64,000 nt of DNA from contig ML681998.1 in the NCBI GenBank assembly GCA_007922195.1, positions 20,549,395 to 20,613,394 on the forward strand, read 5' to 3'. This DNA is from Podocnemis expansa. Its lineage: Eukaryota > Chordata > Testudines > Podocnemididae. Every line of letters begins with the position of its first letter. The stretch's first letter is position 1. Under the pieces are notes generated by a model. The model ran no database searches, was not told the origin of the DNA, and saw nothing but the letters and a program-made list of their open reading frames with translations. Below are positions 32,744-43,669 of the stretch, piece after piece. Both the position numbers and the translations under genes were made by a program.

Positions 32744-33600
32744 GGGTATGTCTACACTTGAAAAGTTAAGTCAACTTAACAAGTGGACTTAAAGTTTACC
32801 TTGGTAAGTCGACTTAACAAGTTGATTTAACTTTTCAACTGTAGACATGGCAGAGAGCTGTGGTTCCCCACTACGAGGGGACCGGCAGCTCCCTTCTCAC
32901 CAGGACCTGTGGCTCCCTTCTCACTGGGACCTGCGGCTTCCTGGCAGAAGGGGCCTGCTGGGAAGTGATGGGTCCCGGCGAGAAGGGAGTGGAGGCTTCC
33001 TTCTTGCCAGAACCCCCATGGGGCCTGGGGAAAAGGGAGTGCAAGCTTCCTTTTTGTCGGGACCCCCACCTTTTCAGTAGGGACCTGCCAGGAAGCTGGG
33101 TCTCCCAGGAACAAGGGAGCAGCCAGGGCTCCCTGGCACAAGGGAGACACATGGCTGGAGCCCTGGCCAGGGTGGCAGGGGATTCCCTCGCCACTGGAGC
33201 CCTGGCTGGGGAGCCCTGGCTCCCTTCTTGCAGGGGACTGAATCCTGGCAAACAGTGTGTCGCTGTTCCCAGCAATAAGGGAGCCATGGCTCCCTTCTGC
33301 CAGGAAACCTCAGTCCCAGGGAGAAGGGAGCTGCAGCTCCATTGTTCTGGGGAGTTACGGCTCCCTTGTCCCCTCCCGAGGTTGACTTAGGGCATTAAGT
33401 TGACCTAGGGTGTCCACACCAGTTTTACTTCAACTTAATAAATCAACTTAGCAATTAAGTAGACCCAACTACCCGTAGTTATTAAGTCGACTTAAGGATG
33501 CCCTTTAGTTAACTTAATGAAAGCCCAGCATGGACATGGAGTAATTTAGGTTGACTTAAGCATCCTTAAATGGACCTAAATTACAAGTGTAGACATATCC
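32744..33600. mobile_element. Palindromic MITE, AGTCGACT-word type, 857 bp
   Basis: Ends GGGTATGTCTACACTTG and, in reverse complement, GGATATGTCTACACTTG, with TTC on both sides (32,741-32,743 and 33,601-33,603). CR1 sequence flanks it. Arms carry TTAAGTCGACTTAA variants. The interior (about 32,855-33,385) is GC-rich with repeated CTCCCTTCT(C/T)-type units, an internal minisatellite. Long frames here are by-products of that composition. Confidence 0.85.
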
Positions 33601-33665
33601 TTCCAGTCTAAACAAACCCAGCTCTTTCAACCTTCCTTCAGAAGTCAAATGTTCCAGACCTCCAA

Positions 33666-33839
33666 GGCTGTAACTACAGCAGAGTTAGTGGGGTTTTGCC
33701 ATGGGTATGCCAGAGTGGCTTTATTGAGCTACTTCATTAAAGGGCGTGTTCCTTGTTGCTTGCTCCAGGCGCCAGCCATTGTAAGGGATGTGTTCCAATC
33801 AGAACGCATCCCAGGCACCAAATTCTTTAGTTACAGCTA
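33666..33839. mobile_element. Small inverted-repeat insertion in CR1
   Basis: GGCTGTAACTACAG at 33,666 and, in reverse complement from 33,839, TAGCTGTAACTAAAG form inverted ends. CR1 sequence (CCAGACCT and AATCATTCATGTTGCTCTTC) lies on either side and would join. The target duplication cannot be read clearly. Non-coding. Confidence 0.5.
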
Positions 33840-35856
33840 TATCTCTAATCATTCATGTTGCTCTTCTCTAGACTTTCTCCAATTTGTCCCCATCCTTCCT
33901 GAAATGAGGTGCCCAGAACTGGACACAATACTCCAGTTGAGGCCTAAATCAGGGAGGACTAGAGTGGAAGAACTGCTTATCCTGTCTTTCTTACAATACC
34001 TCTGTTAATACATTCCAGAATGGTGTTTGCTTTTTTTGCAATTGTGTTACACTGTTGACTCATATTTAGCTTGTGGTCAACTATGATACCCAGATCCCTT
34101 CCGCAGTACTTCCTTCCGAGGCAGTCACTGCCTGTTTTGTATATGTGCAATGGACTGGTCTTTCCTAACTGGAGTACATTGCACTTGTCTTTATTGAATT
34201 TCACTCTGTCTACCTCAGATCATTTCACCACTTTGTCCATAACATTTTGAACTCTGATTCTATTCTCCAAAGCACTTGCAACACCACCCAGCTTAGTATC
34301 ATCAACAAACTTTACAAGTGTAATCTCTTTGTCATCATCTAATTCATTGATTAAATTATTGAACAGAACTGAACCCAGAACCAATCCTTGCAGTACACCA
34401 CTCATATCCTTCCAGCATGACTGTGAATCATTGATAACTAGTCTCTGGGAGAGGTTGTCCAACCAGTTTTGAACCCATCTTATGGTAGCTTCATCCAGGT
34501 TGTACTTCCCTCATTTGTTAATGAGAAGGTGATGCAACACCTGATCAAAAGACTTACTAAAGTCAAGATACGCCACATCTACCACTTCCCATCTATCCAT
34601 ATTATTCAGTCATAGAAAGCTATCAGGTTGTTTTGACATGATTTGTTCTTGACAAATCCATGCTGATTATCATTTAACACCTTATTCTCTTCTAGATGCT
34701 TGCTAATGGATTTCTTAATTATTTGCTCCATTATTTTTCCTGGTACAGAGGTTAAACTGACTGGTCCATAATTCCCTGGGTTGTCCTTATTTCCCTGTTT
34801 ATAGATGGGCACTATATCTGCCTTTTTCCGGTCCTCTGGGCTTCTTCAGTCTTCTGTGATTTTTCAAAGATAATAGCTAATGGTTCAGATAGCTCCTGAG
34901 TCAGCTCCTTTAGTATTCTAGGGTGTATATGATTAGGCTCTGGTGACATGAAAACATCTAACTTGCCTAGGTAATTTTTAACTTGTTCTTTCCCTATTTT
35001 AGCTTCTGATCCTATCCTACTTTATTTTACTGCCCTCTCCTACATCAGGCATCCAATCACCACCAAACTTCTCGGTGAACACTGAAATAAAGAAATCTTT
35101 TAGTTCCTCTGTCATTTCCACATTTTCTGTTATTGTTTTTCCCTCTTTATTGAATAAAGGTCCTATGCTATCCTTGGTCTTCCTCTTGTTTCAAATGAGT
35201 TTAAATTTTTTTTAAACATTAAAATGTTACCCTTTATACCTTCAGCTAATTTGGTCTCAGTTTGTGCCTTGGCCTTTATTATTTTTCTTCTATGTAATCA
35301 TGCTATTTGTTTATAGCCATCCTTTGTGATTTGCCCTAGTTTCCACTTTTTTGTAGAAGTCTCTCTTTACTCTTATTGAAAATCTCCTGGCTAAGTCAGG
35401 GTGGTCTCTTGCCATACTTCCTATCTCTCCTAGGCATAGGAATAGTTTACTCTTGTGCCTTGAATAATATCTCTTTGAAAAACTGCCTACTGTCTTCAGT
35501 TGTTTTTCCTCTTAGACATGCTTCCGATGGGATCCTACCTACCAGCTCCCTGAGTGGGCTAAAGCCTGCCTTCTTGAAATCCATCACCTTTATTTTGGTG
35601 GTCTCTCTCCTACCATTCCTTAGAAACATGAACTCTACCATTTTCTGATCACTTGTACCTAAGCTACCTTCCACTTTCAAATTCTCAACCAGTTCTTCTG
35701 TTTGTCAAAATCAAGTCAAGCACAGCCTCTCCACTAGTAGCTTTCTCCACCATTTGAAATAAAATATTGTCTCCAATAAATTCCAAGAACTTGCTACTTC
35801 TATTCCTCTGCTTAAACTTTAAGGAAATAGAATTCTATTTTTTTGTGTGTGTGCAG

Positions 35857-36186
35857 GGCTGGCTTATGGGGTGAGTCAATGTGGCACTGGCTCGCAGCAC
35901 TGAAGCTTAGGGGCACTAGCACCAAATATGGAAAGTGTGGCCCAGGAATGGGTTGCCATGGAGACCACCAGGGGCTCACCTTGCACTTCCCTGCACTCGC
36001 CAGGACAGCATTGCTGGGCGGGGCCTGCAGCCATGGGGTCATGTGACTTTGCCCACTGCTACATTACCACTGGCCTGGCCCCTCCCCTCCTGCCCCCACA
36101 AACATGCTCCAGCTGCAGAGTCGGCCACGGGTGCGCAACAGCAAAAGTTGGCTCGGGGCACCACAACTCCTTGAGCTGACCCTGTG
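35857..36186. repeat. GC-rich interspersed repeat (GGGCTGG end)
   Basis: Starts GGGCTGGCTTATGGGG and ends GGCACCACAACTCCTTGAGC, then TGACCC. The opening is akin to the repeat at 48,853 (GGGCTGGTCTTAGGG). It adjoins the truncated 5' end of CR1 copy 2. No gene. Confidence 0.4.
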
Positions 36187-36204
36187 TGTGTGCGTGTGTG
36201 TGTA
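36183..36204 (+). repeat. TG dinucleotide microsatellite
   Basis: An alternating TG run with one TGCG interruption. The sequence after it to 36,498 shows nothing recognisable. Confidence 0.8.
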
Positions 36205-36498
36205 CTGCACTTTAAGTGTACAGATTTCTCTATGTCTACAGCTGAGGCAGCTGCCATTTTGTGTTTCAGTTTCCACACAGAATGTCTGAGAGAGTCACCT
36301 TCGTATACAGAGATCGTGAAGGCATCGTCAAAGAGACTCATTTTATTTGTTCATGAGTTATGTGGAACTCGAGATTGATGAATGAAGGATATACTACCCT
36401 ACATATCAGCTAAGAAGAATGGATGTAGAGATGAGAAAGCTCCAGGATAGAGTACAGCCAATTGGAAAAAAATTGTTAGGTAATTACACTCCTCTGCT

Positions 36499-37256
36499 GG
36501 GATATGTATATGCTAGAACCTCAGGTTGACTTAAGGAAGCTTAAGTCAAGTTAGAGACCCCCACGGCCACACTGGGCTTTTACTAAGTCAACTTAAGTGC
36601 TTAGAATCATAGAATCATAGGGTTGGAAGGGACCTCATGAGGTCATTTAGTCCAATCCCCTCCTAAAGGCAGAACCACTCTCACTAAATCATCCCAGCCA
36701 ATGTACTGTCTAACGGGACCTTAAATATCTCCAAAGATGGAGATTCCACACCTCCCTAGGCAACACATTCCAAAGCTTCACTACTCTCCTCGTGAGAAAG
36801 TTTTTCCTAATATCATACCTCGACCTCCCCAGCTGTAATTTGAAACCATTGTTCTTTGTTCTGTCCTCTGTTACTGCTGAGAATAGCCTAGCTCTTTCCT
36901 CTCTGGAGCACCCCTTCAAGTAGTTGAAGGTTGCTATCAAATCCCCCCTCAGTCTTCTCTTCTGCAGACTAAGTAAGCCGAGTTCCTTGAGTCTCTCCTA
37001 ATAAGTCATGAGCTCCAGCTCCCTAATCATTTTCATTGCCCTCCACTGGACTCTTTCTAATTTGTCCACATCCTTTTGTAGTGGGGAGCCCAAAACTGGA
37101 CACAGTACTCCAGATGCAGCCTCACCAGTGCCAAAGAGAGGGAAATAATCATATCCCTCAATCTGCTGGCAAGTCTTAAGGCTTAAGTCAACCTTATTAA
37201 GTTTACTTAATTGGCCTCCAAGCCCCCTCCCTGGCCACCAGGATGGGTCGACCTAG
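36499..37256. mobile_element. Left part of an AGTCGACT-type MITE, split by CR1
   Basis: Starts GGGATATGTATATGCTAGAA, a decayed GGCTATGTCTACAC terminus, then TTGACTTAAGG and GCTTAAGTCAAGTT words. It is interrupted at 36,603 by CR1 and resumes near 37,176 (GGCTTAAGTCAACCTTATTA). It is then cut by the LTR at 37,257; no right end is found beyond that LTR. Confidence 0.5.
36603..37175 (-). mobile_element. CR1 3' fragment (copy 4) inside a MITE
   Basis: Starts with GAATCATAGAATCATAGGGT then TGGAAGGGACCTCATGAGGT, the CR1 3' end in minus orientation. The C-terminal ORF2 residues [20 protein letters not shown] and [18 protein letters not shown] are readable (36,937-36,830). It is about 570 bp and 5' truncated. 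Flanks CTTAAGTGCTTA (left) and CTTAAGGCTTA (right) may be an imperfect target duplication. Confidence 0.85.
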
Positions 37257-38674
37257 TGTTACCCCAAAAATTTGATCCCCAAAATCTAATCGGTTAATTC
37301 AGTAATTTTTCTGATTTTCAGACTGTCCAGCAGTCTGGGCTTTAAATTTGCAATTTTAAATGGGGTGACTTATATCAGGTCTTTTCACCTAAACAGACAA
37401 ATATCCCAAGTGGGGATTACGGCTACAGCCCACCGATCAAGCACAGACCCAAAAACAAAAAGGATTTAGAGCCAATAACTCATTGCAATCAAAAGCGGTT
37501 TTATTATAGTGTCTATGATAAGCAATGAATAAAGCACGTCTGTCTCTTTAAGAAAAACTTCTACTTAACCTTAATCTTAATGCATCAAAGTTACTCTAGG
37601 CAATTACAATATACAGACACTACTCAACTTATAACTATGGCATAAGACACTTAAGGGTCTATAGATACAATTAAAACATAAAAGGCAACACTTATACAAT
37701 TAAAAGCATAAAAGGCAACACTTAACTTATAACTATAACATATAGACAATGAGGTATTTAAAAGAACATTCAGCAAGTGAGGGCCAGTCACTGGCTGAAT
37801 AGAGAGATCTCAGTTCTTAATACTACTCCTTAAGGTCTAAAACTGGGTTACTTGTCTTACTGTTCTTAAATAATTTGCCTTAACAGTTACTTAGTAGGGC
37901 TTGGGCGTCCCCTAATACTATTCCCTATAGGTGTTCCTCCCCTCCTTGGGACCCTTTCTCTTACCCCAAAAACTCGCGAAAAAGGCTGTTGAATGGAGAG
38001 CGGGGAATCAGCACTGTCTTTCTGGCAAGGCCTTGCTCCACTCTGGGCTGGTTGCTAGGCGACTGGAGCTCTGGCTCGGTTCGGAATGTTCAGCAGCAGG
38101 CAGGTGTAGTTGCTGGATGACTGGAGCTTCAGAGCGGCTTCAGGGTGGACAGCGGCTTGCAGATATGATAGCTGGGTGACTGGAGCTCTGGCACGGCAGC
38201 AGCTTGCAGGTGCGGTGGCTGGAAGCCCTGGGACTGCAGCGTTGGTATCTGGAAAGCCCTTTGGAGACTGGGCACAGAGACCCAGCTCAGGGATTGAGTC
38301 CTGAGTCACCGCTCAGAGACAAAGCCCCTTTTTGCCTCTCAGAGACTAAGTCAGAAACTTTGCTCCCAGAAACTGAGTTGAAAGAAACCCAGCTCTCAGA
38401 GCCTAAGTCCAAAACTTAGCTCTCAGGCTTCCACTAGAAACGATGCTACTCTCTCTAGGGCTGAATGTAAGTTTGGGAGCCTAGCCAGAGGCTAGTGGAA
38501 CCCAGTAAGGAGTGGGAAAGATCTCCGCAGAGCTGCTTTGTGCCCAGCCTTTTATTCGCTGTTCTGCCACTCCCAGTTTCTTCTTAACCAGTCACAAAGA
38601 GGTGAGTTCATCTTCATCCAATTAAAAAGGTGACTTCACTGTCCACCTGCTTAGTGCACGCACAGTGCCTGACA
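37257..38674 (-). repeat. LTR (family D), about 1.4 kb, minus orientation
   Basis: Runs TGTTACCCCAAAAATT to GTGCCTGACA on the plus strand. Read on the minus strand it has a TATA-type box GAATAAAAGGC (38,550-38,556) and AATAAA at 37,500-37,505, in the order of an LTR. The distance implies an unusually long R segment of about 1 kb, which weakens the call. Three diverged about 60-bp units around GCGACTGGAGCTCTGGC lie at 38,050-38,200. Target duplication not seen. Confidence 0.5.
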
Positions 38675-39126
38675 AAAATCAATATTTTTGATGGGTCTTT
38701 TTGACAGGAGGTGGGCACCTTAGAATACTTGATGGGAGGGGGACTGAGTGAGTTCAAAAGTTCAGAATCTTCCTCTATCTTGACCTACTTAGCTTTCTGT
38801 TGAATCTGCTGATGGAGATATGTACCATCTACCTATAGAATCTGCTAATCCTATGATCTCTCCATTTTCTTGCTGAATGCCCTTTTATTTATTTATTTCT
38901 GTATTTGTTTATTTATTTAATTTTAAAACACTGTTAAATGATTGATTTATGAATTCTTTACCCTTAATTATTGCATATTATGCTGTTTTCCAGCTTTGCC
39001 ATAAAACTTCTGCTAAATTGCCTTGCCATTTTCTACTCATATGGGTTTTTATATTTTTCTAGTATTTGTATTTATTTATTTATTTATTTGTTTCTCTATG
39101 ATACTAAAGAGATGGCAAAAATCTCA
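38675..39126. other. AT-rich sequence with ATTT microsatellites
   Basis: Two (ATTT)n-like runs lie at about 38,883-38,920 and 39,064-39,090. No gene. Confidence 0.6.
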
Positions 39127-39255
39127 GGCTATACTAGAACCTGCCAGTGTGGACGCAGGCAATCAGCAGGAGTTTTCAGTGTGGATGCTCTAAGTCGACT
39201 TAACAAGGTTGACCTTGTTAAGTCAACTTAACAGAGTCTCCAACATAGACGTACC
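39127..39255. mobile_element. Short MITE, AGTCGACT-word type, 129 bp
   Basis: Left end GGCTATACTAGAACC, right end in reverse complement GGTACGTCTATGTTGG. Central palindromic AAGTCGACTTAACAAGGTTG, then ACCTTGTTAAG. Flanking triplets TCA and TCT differ at one base. It is the shortest apparent member of the superfamily here. Confidence 0.5.
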
Positions 39256-39724
39256 TCTCGAGTTTACATCCTACTTTATTTATAGCATTCCAGCATGCTT
39301 ATCTTTTGTTAATTCACAAATCTTACATATGCTATGATTAATTCAAAGTACATTTAAAATAAACAGAAACATATTTGCAATTATCATAGAGAATAACCAT
39401 AGTATGTTAAAAAAAGACCAAACTATTAGCATGTCCATAGTCTGTAAGTTTTCAATCCCTTTTTCACCTGAAAAGTGTATTCTGTCCCAAATATGCACAA
39501 CTGAGGTAAAATCTCTATTTTTCTCTAATCTGCAAAGCCATAAAGAGATTCAATGTAATATTCATGGTATTGAGCTAGCAGATACTAAGACTAAATATAC
39601 TTTAATGCTGTATTATTTATATAGCACATTTTCCTCCAGATGCGTCCTAAATGCTTGATATATTTTACTGAATACTGGTTTTTGACCAGTTCCATCAGCT
39701 TAAGACACTTAATGCCCTGTTCTT

Positions 39725-40018
39725 GACATGGAATCTTTAATCAACACATGTGGTTAGGACCTCAGTTTTCTGTCATCTGAAAGATGTCACCACCACCATC
39801 AGCACATCATTTCATTTCTGACATAGATCAGTGGTTCCCAGCCTCTTCAAGGTTGAGGACCCCTTTATAAGTTGAAAAATTTTGTGGCAGGCTGGGAACC
39901 ACTGACGTAGAGGAAAACACTCTACCAACTGAATTACTGACACCTCATTCAACAACACCCTGGTTTTCCCAGAGGTCTCTCATCGAAGTACTGGTCCAAC
40001 TGAAGACTGCTCACTTAC
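39725..40018 (-). repeat. SINE with 5S-rRNA-derived segment
   Basis: On the minus strand, CAGTACTTCGATGAGAGACC, then TCTGGGAAAACCA, matches the 3' half of 5S rRNA (internal promoter and downstream). The remaining part GGTTAGGACCTCAGTTTTCT, then CATCTGAAAGATG, looks like a SINE body. 5S-derived heads are known in vertebrate SINE3/AmnSINE-type elements. It is inactive and split by a 76-bp hAT at 39,829. Confidence 0.5.
39829..39904. mobile_element. Minimal hAT-type element, 76 bp
   Basis: CAGTGGTTCCCAGCCTC and, at the other end, GGCAGGCTGGGAACCACTG are near-perfect inverted ends covering much of the element. Flanks ACATAGAT (39,821-39,828) and ACGTAGAG (39,905-39,912) agree at six of eight positions. 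It is probably a deletion derivative of a hAT transposon. Confidence 0.7.
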
Positions 40019-40599
40019 AAGGAATGGAATCTTGGCCCCGTTGAAGTCGATGGGGGTTTTGCAATAAATGTGACCAAGATTTCATCCTATGTCTTTGAGA
40101 TATGTCAAGACAATGACTAGAGGTAGTATATCTATAAATCTTTTGAATCATCCACTTTGGGTACTGTAGCATGACAGGTGAAAGGGTGAGCTGCTAAATA
40201 TGCCCTTTAAAAATTCGAACTTTCAAATTCTCCTCTGGAAATAGCCACATGGCCCTTCTTTGTGTGACATAAGTAGGGCCCATGAACTGGTTATTTTAGA
40301 ACAATTTAATAATTCAGCTTTGGAAACTATTTGCATAATGGAATACACACTATAAATTCACACACTTTTTCCAATAATCAAAAGGGGGCCTAAACCAAAA
40401 CTCTGATCTGGATAACCTTGAACTTGGATAAAGTTAAGCTTTGCATCTAAATCTAGAGATTACATTTTATCTTGGGACCATCTTCACTACCAAAAGGTCA
40501 AATCATACAGTCATGAGCCCCCAGAAGCAAAACAGTATTTATTCAAGTCCCTCCTTGGTGACCTCAATACGTTAGTAACACCCCTTCATTGTCCGCATG
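40019..40599. other. Unique sequence, no gene
   Basis: No feature recognised. Confidence 0.35.
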
Positions 40600-41172
40600 C
40601 ACAACTGGAAAAGATACAGGAAAAAATATTAATGCTATGGAACAAGTTAGAGGAGAGACTAATAGAGAGGTATTTTTCATCTTGGAAAAGATTTGTAAGG
40701 AGAGATATGACAGAGGTTTATACCCTCAGAAATGGTATGTAAAAACTGAATAAGGAAGTGGTATTTCTCCCTTCACATAATACAAGAACCAAGGGTCACT
40801 CAATGAAATGAATAGGCAGAAAGTTAAAACAAACAAAAGGAAATACTTCTCCACACTATGCACAGAAAACTTATGGAACTAATTGCTGAGGATGTTGTGA
40901 AGGCCAAAACTGTATCTGGGTTCAAAAAAGAATTAAGATTTATTTACGAAGAATAGCTCTATTGATGGCTTTTTGACAAGCTGGTCAGGGACGCAACATC
41001 AAATGTTGGGTGTGCCTAAACCTGTGACTCCCAGAAACTGGGATGATAGTAGATGGATACCTCAACAAATTGCACTGTCCTGTTCATTCTGTTTAAAGAA
41101 CCTGACATTGGCCACCGTCAGAAGGTAGGATGCTGTGCTGGACAGACTGCCAGTATGCTGTTCTTATGTTAC
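40600..41172 (+). mobile_element. Old CR1/L3-type LINE 3' end
   Basis: Degenerate ORF2 C-terminus: RDMTEVYTLRNG-like residues near 40,704, then EKYFSTLCTENLWNLIAEDV and VKAKTVSGFKKELRFIYEE (40,839-40,953). These resemble the conserved C-terminal block of L3/CR1 LINEs. The 3' end GGACAGACTGCCAGTATGCT, then GTTCTTATGTTA, matches the L3-type 3' tail. Far more diverged than the other CR1 copies, so older. Confidence 0.7.
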
Positions 41173-42509
41173 TTAATACCAAAATAATTTATTCAGCTAT
41201 TTGCTAAGAGCTGATATTCCAAACAGCTACTTTGCTCACTTACCCACCAGTGACAGCTTATATTTTATGATATAGGTAGGAATCTACCTCCTCCATTCGT
41301 CAGTTTCTGTACATTAACTTTAAAATAATTTTATTTTCAATTAGAATTACTCAAGAAACATTCAGCATTTTGGCCTAATCCTCCTTTTTGGCTCCTAAAT
41401 AAATGGAAAAGATGACCTTCAGGTGAGGGGTAAAGTACTGGGTTTGGTGCCAAAAGTACAGGACACAATGTAAGTAGGCAGATGGGTTATGTAAAAAATT
41501 GTAATATAAGTACTCTTATGAAGTGACCTTTTAGAAAGTGGCTTTTATATTACCAGTTAATTGCCACCTGAGTTTGTCAGAAGACATAGAAGTTCACTTT
41601 ACAATTTGAATATAGAAAACTGATGTGTGATGTACTCTACTTCTAGTTCCACAACTAACATAAAAAGAAACATGGAATAGGAAGTTAAAATTGTTAGCTC
41701 AAAGAAATTATATTAATAAGAAAGATGCAATTTTGTAAAGTGGACTGCCAATCTCTAAAATGCTAAGTTTCAAACCATGTAGCAAAGCAAAACATACTAT
41801 CAGGTCATATTAAAGGAAGGTAAAGATGAAGCACAAAAGGGGAGCAGGAAAAATTAAAGTGTGTTTTGTTATGCAAGGTCCTTCAGTTAAACTGCCCAGC
41901 CCCCCTTCTCCAAACGGTAAAGAAAATGTTTTGTTTCTTACACGGACTTCTACTATCTTTTGTTGCCAGGGCAGTCACCTTCATCCCCTTCCTTGTCACC
42001 AGTCATTATGCAGGATCTTTGTATCCAAAACTGTTAGAAACAGACACATAGCAAGGAGCTCGAATAGTGTGTGGCTTGATTAAGAAGAGAACTAAGAAAA
42101 CCAGCCAGACTGGTTCTACCTAAAACAATTACTGTGGCAACCCGCTATTTGTTACTAAGGCAACTTAATATACTACACTTTTGTGCTGTACTACTTGGGT
42201 GCCAAAGCCTTAACTCTAGTGGATAAAGTACTCTCAATACACTCTGTACCCACTACTATGTTTTGCATGTGTGTGTGTATATGCAGGCAGTTGTTTCATA
42301 CATAAGCACAGTAGAAAAAGAGACAAGCATGCATACCTGACCTGCTTCCTGTATTCATATAACAAATATACCTGTTCAGAATATTAGGTGCATATGTCCA
42401 GCTGGTATAAATTGTCATAATTCCTTTGAAGTTAATGGAGCTATGACAATTTATATCAAATGAAGATCTGCCCCTTAGTTTTAGGACAAATTCCTGATTT
42501 GGACACTGT
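41173..42509. other. AT-rich unique sequence, no gene
   Basis: Frames such as 41,826-42,083 have no family likeness. A short TG run lies near 42,268-42,279. Confidence 0.4.
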
Positions 42510-42690
42510 AGCTATCATTATTATTAGGTCATATGTATAGCAGAAGCACCCAGAGACCTCATCAAAGTGGGGGCTTCAGTGTGCCAGACAATGTGGCGGT
42601 ATATACTAAATTACACTCACTGCCCAAATAGCTTACAGTTTAAAAGGAAAGATGACAGGTAAGTGAGACATGTATGCAAACAGCGATGTA
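42510..42690 (+). repeat. Old SINE-like repeat (GTGCCAGACAATG type)
   Basis: ATTATTATTAGGTCATATGT, AGCACCCAGAGACCTCATCA and CAAATAGCTTACAGTTTAAA follow the order of a widespread sauropsid SINE-like repeat (…GCACTGTACAAAC…AGAGCTTACAGTCTAA…). A relative lies at 50,940. Class not certain. Confidence 0.45.
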
Positions 42691-43047
42691 GGAAGATGAA
42701 CTAACAATGAAAGGATGTTTTAAGACAGACTAGCTGTGTGCATAGTTTGTTCCTGGAAAAAATCCAGTGGTAGCAATGATCACAGGAAATACAGTATGTT
42801 CTCTAGAGCTGTAGAACTATTCACAGTTAACAGGGCAACTTTCAAATCTTTACTTTTTCTCATATTATTGAAAACGAAGAAGACTTGTGAATGTTTGTTC
42901 ATGACTGTGTTCACATTTCAGATTTTAACAGTGTTTTTAATGTCTTCCCACAAAAGGCTGATTTTCTGTTTGCAAAAATATTCACAGAAACTGTAAATCT
43001 CAAATTCCAAAGGCATAGACATTAGTTTAGTTCAGCAAAACAAACAA
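42691..43047. other. Unique sequence, no gene
   Basis: Nothing recognisable. Confidence 0.3.
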
Positions 43048-43436
43048 GGGCTCTATCTACATCTAAAACCTTAGTTTGGACTTGGTTAGTCCAAACTAAG
43101 TAGTTTGAAGTTAGTTTTAACTAAGCATGGTTTTTTAGTTGAAACTAACTTTTAGTTTGAACTACCTGCACGTTTTTGAGTTTGAACTAACTTTTTAGTT
43201 CGAACTAAAAAAGCACACTTAGTTCTAACTAAAAATTAGTTTGAACTACAAATTGAGCTTAGTTCGAACTGACCACTAGTTTGAATGTATTTAGTTTGAA
43301 CTAGCATGACTACATCATAATAGTTTGACTTAAATTTCAAAGTAAGTTCAACTAAGCAGTTAGTTTGGACTAACCAGCCGAACTAACTAGTTTGAACTAA
43401 GCTTTGGCTAGCTGAAACTAAAACATTTTTTAGCAA
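43048..43436. mobile_element. MITE, GTTCGAAC-word type, inverted relative of 2,424
   Basis: GGGCTCTATCTACATCTAAA, then ACCTTAGTTTGGACTTGG, matches the reverse complement of the right end at 2,780. The interior is dense in TTAGTTTGAACTAA and TTAGTTCGAACT words. The right terminus is blurred near GCTGAAACTAAAACATT and no flanking triplet can be fixed. Non-coding. Confidence 0.55.
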
Positions 43437-43669
43437 TGCTATCAGAGAGCAGAAACAATACCTTGCGACTTACCCAGCGAAGCACATGACATGAGTATTG
43501 AACAACAAATAACAAACAAAAGAAATAGCCAAAGCACATGGTAAGGAAACAATTCAAAGGTTTTCAAATAAACAAATATGAATCAAATTTGAGAACAGGA
43601 ATAAGTACAAAATGCATCACATAATTTCAAGTGAATAACTTGAAAAGATATAGCTATACCAGAGAAATA
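43437..43669. other. Unique sequence, no gene
   Basis: Nothing recognisable. Confidence 0.3.

Larger units (their letters stand above)
32175..35815 (-). mobile_element. CR1 LINE, minus strand (copy 2), with three insertions
   Basis: The 3' end at 32,175 reads TCATAGAATCATAGAAACTG followed by GGAAGGGACCATGAGAGGTC, the CR1 3' tail. Reverse transcriptase pieces on the minus strand: YKQGNKDNPGNYGPVSLTSV (about 34,803), VLQGLVLGSVLFNNLINEL (about 34,396) and VKFVDDTKLGGVASALENR (about 34,314), where the FVDD catalytic box is intact. The endonuclease tail is at 35,680 ([19 protein letters not shown], with Ser-Asp-Gln in place of Ser-Asp-His). 5' truncated in the endonuclease near 35,815. It is interrupted at 32,291 (hAT), 32,744 (MITE) and about 33,666 (small inverted-repeat element). 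Non-functional. Confidence 0.9.

Noticed and set aside
32860..33390. A 176-codon plus-strand frame and a 138-codon minus-strand frame
   Set aside because: Both lie in the minisatellite-like GC interior of the MITE at 32,744 and have repeated-unit composition.
36499..39255. One large MITE spanning the CR1 piece, the LTR and the 39-kb AGTCGACT segment
   Set aside because: The sequence between the LTR end (38,674) and 39,127 is unrelated AT-rich DNA, and end triplets do not match, so two separate elements are more likely.
39961..40018. A 5S rRNA gene
   Set aside because: Only the 3' half is present, diverged, and embedded in SINE sequence; no complete gene or terminator.
41826..42083. Small plus-strand frames as exons
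   Set aside because: No plausible splice context or recognisable protein; two overlapping phases are open equally.
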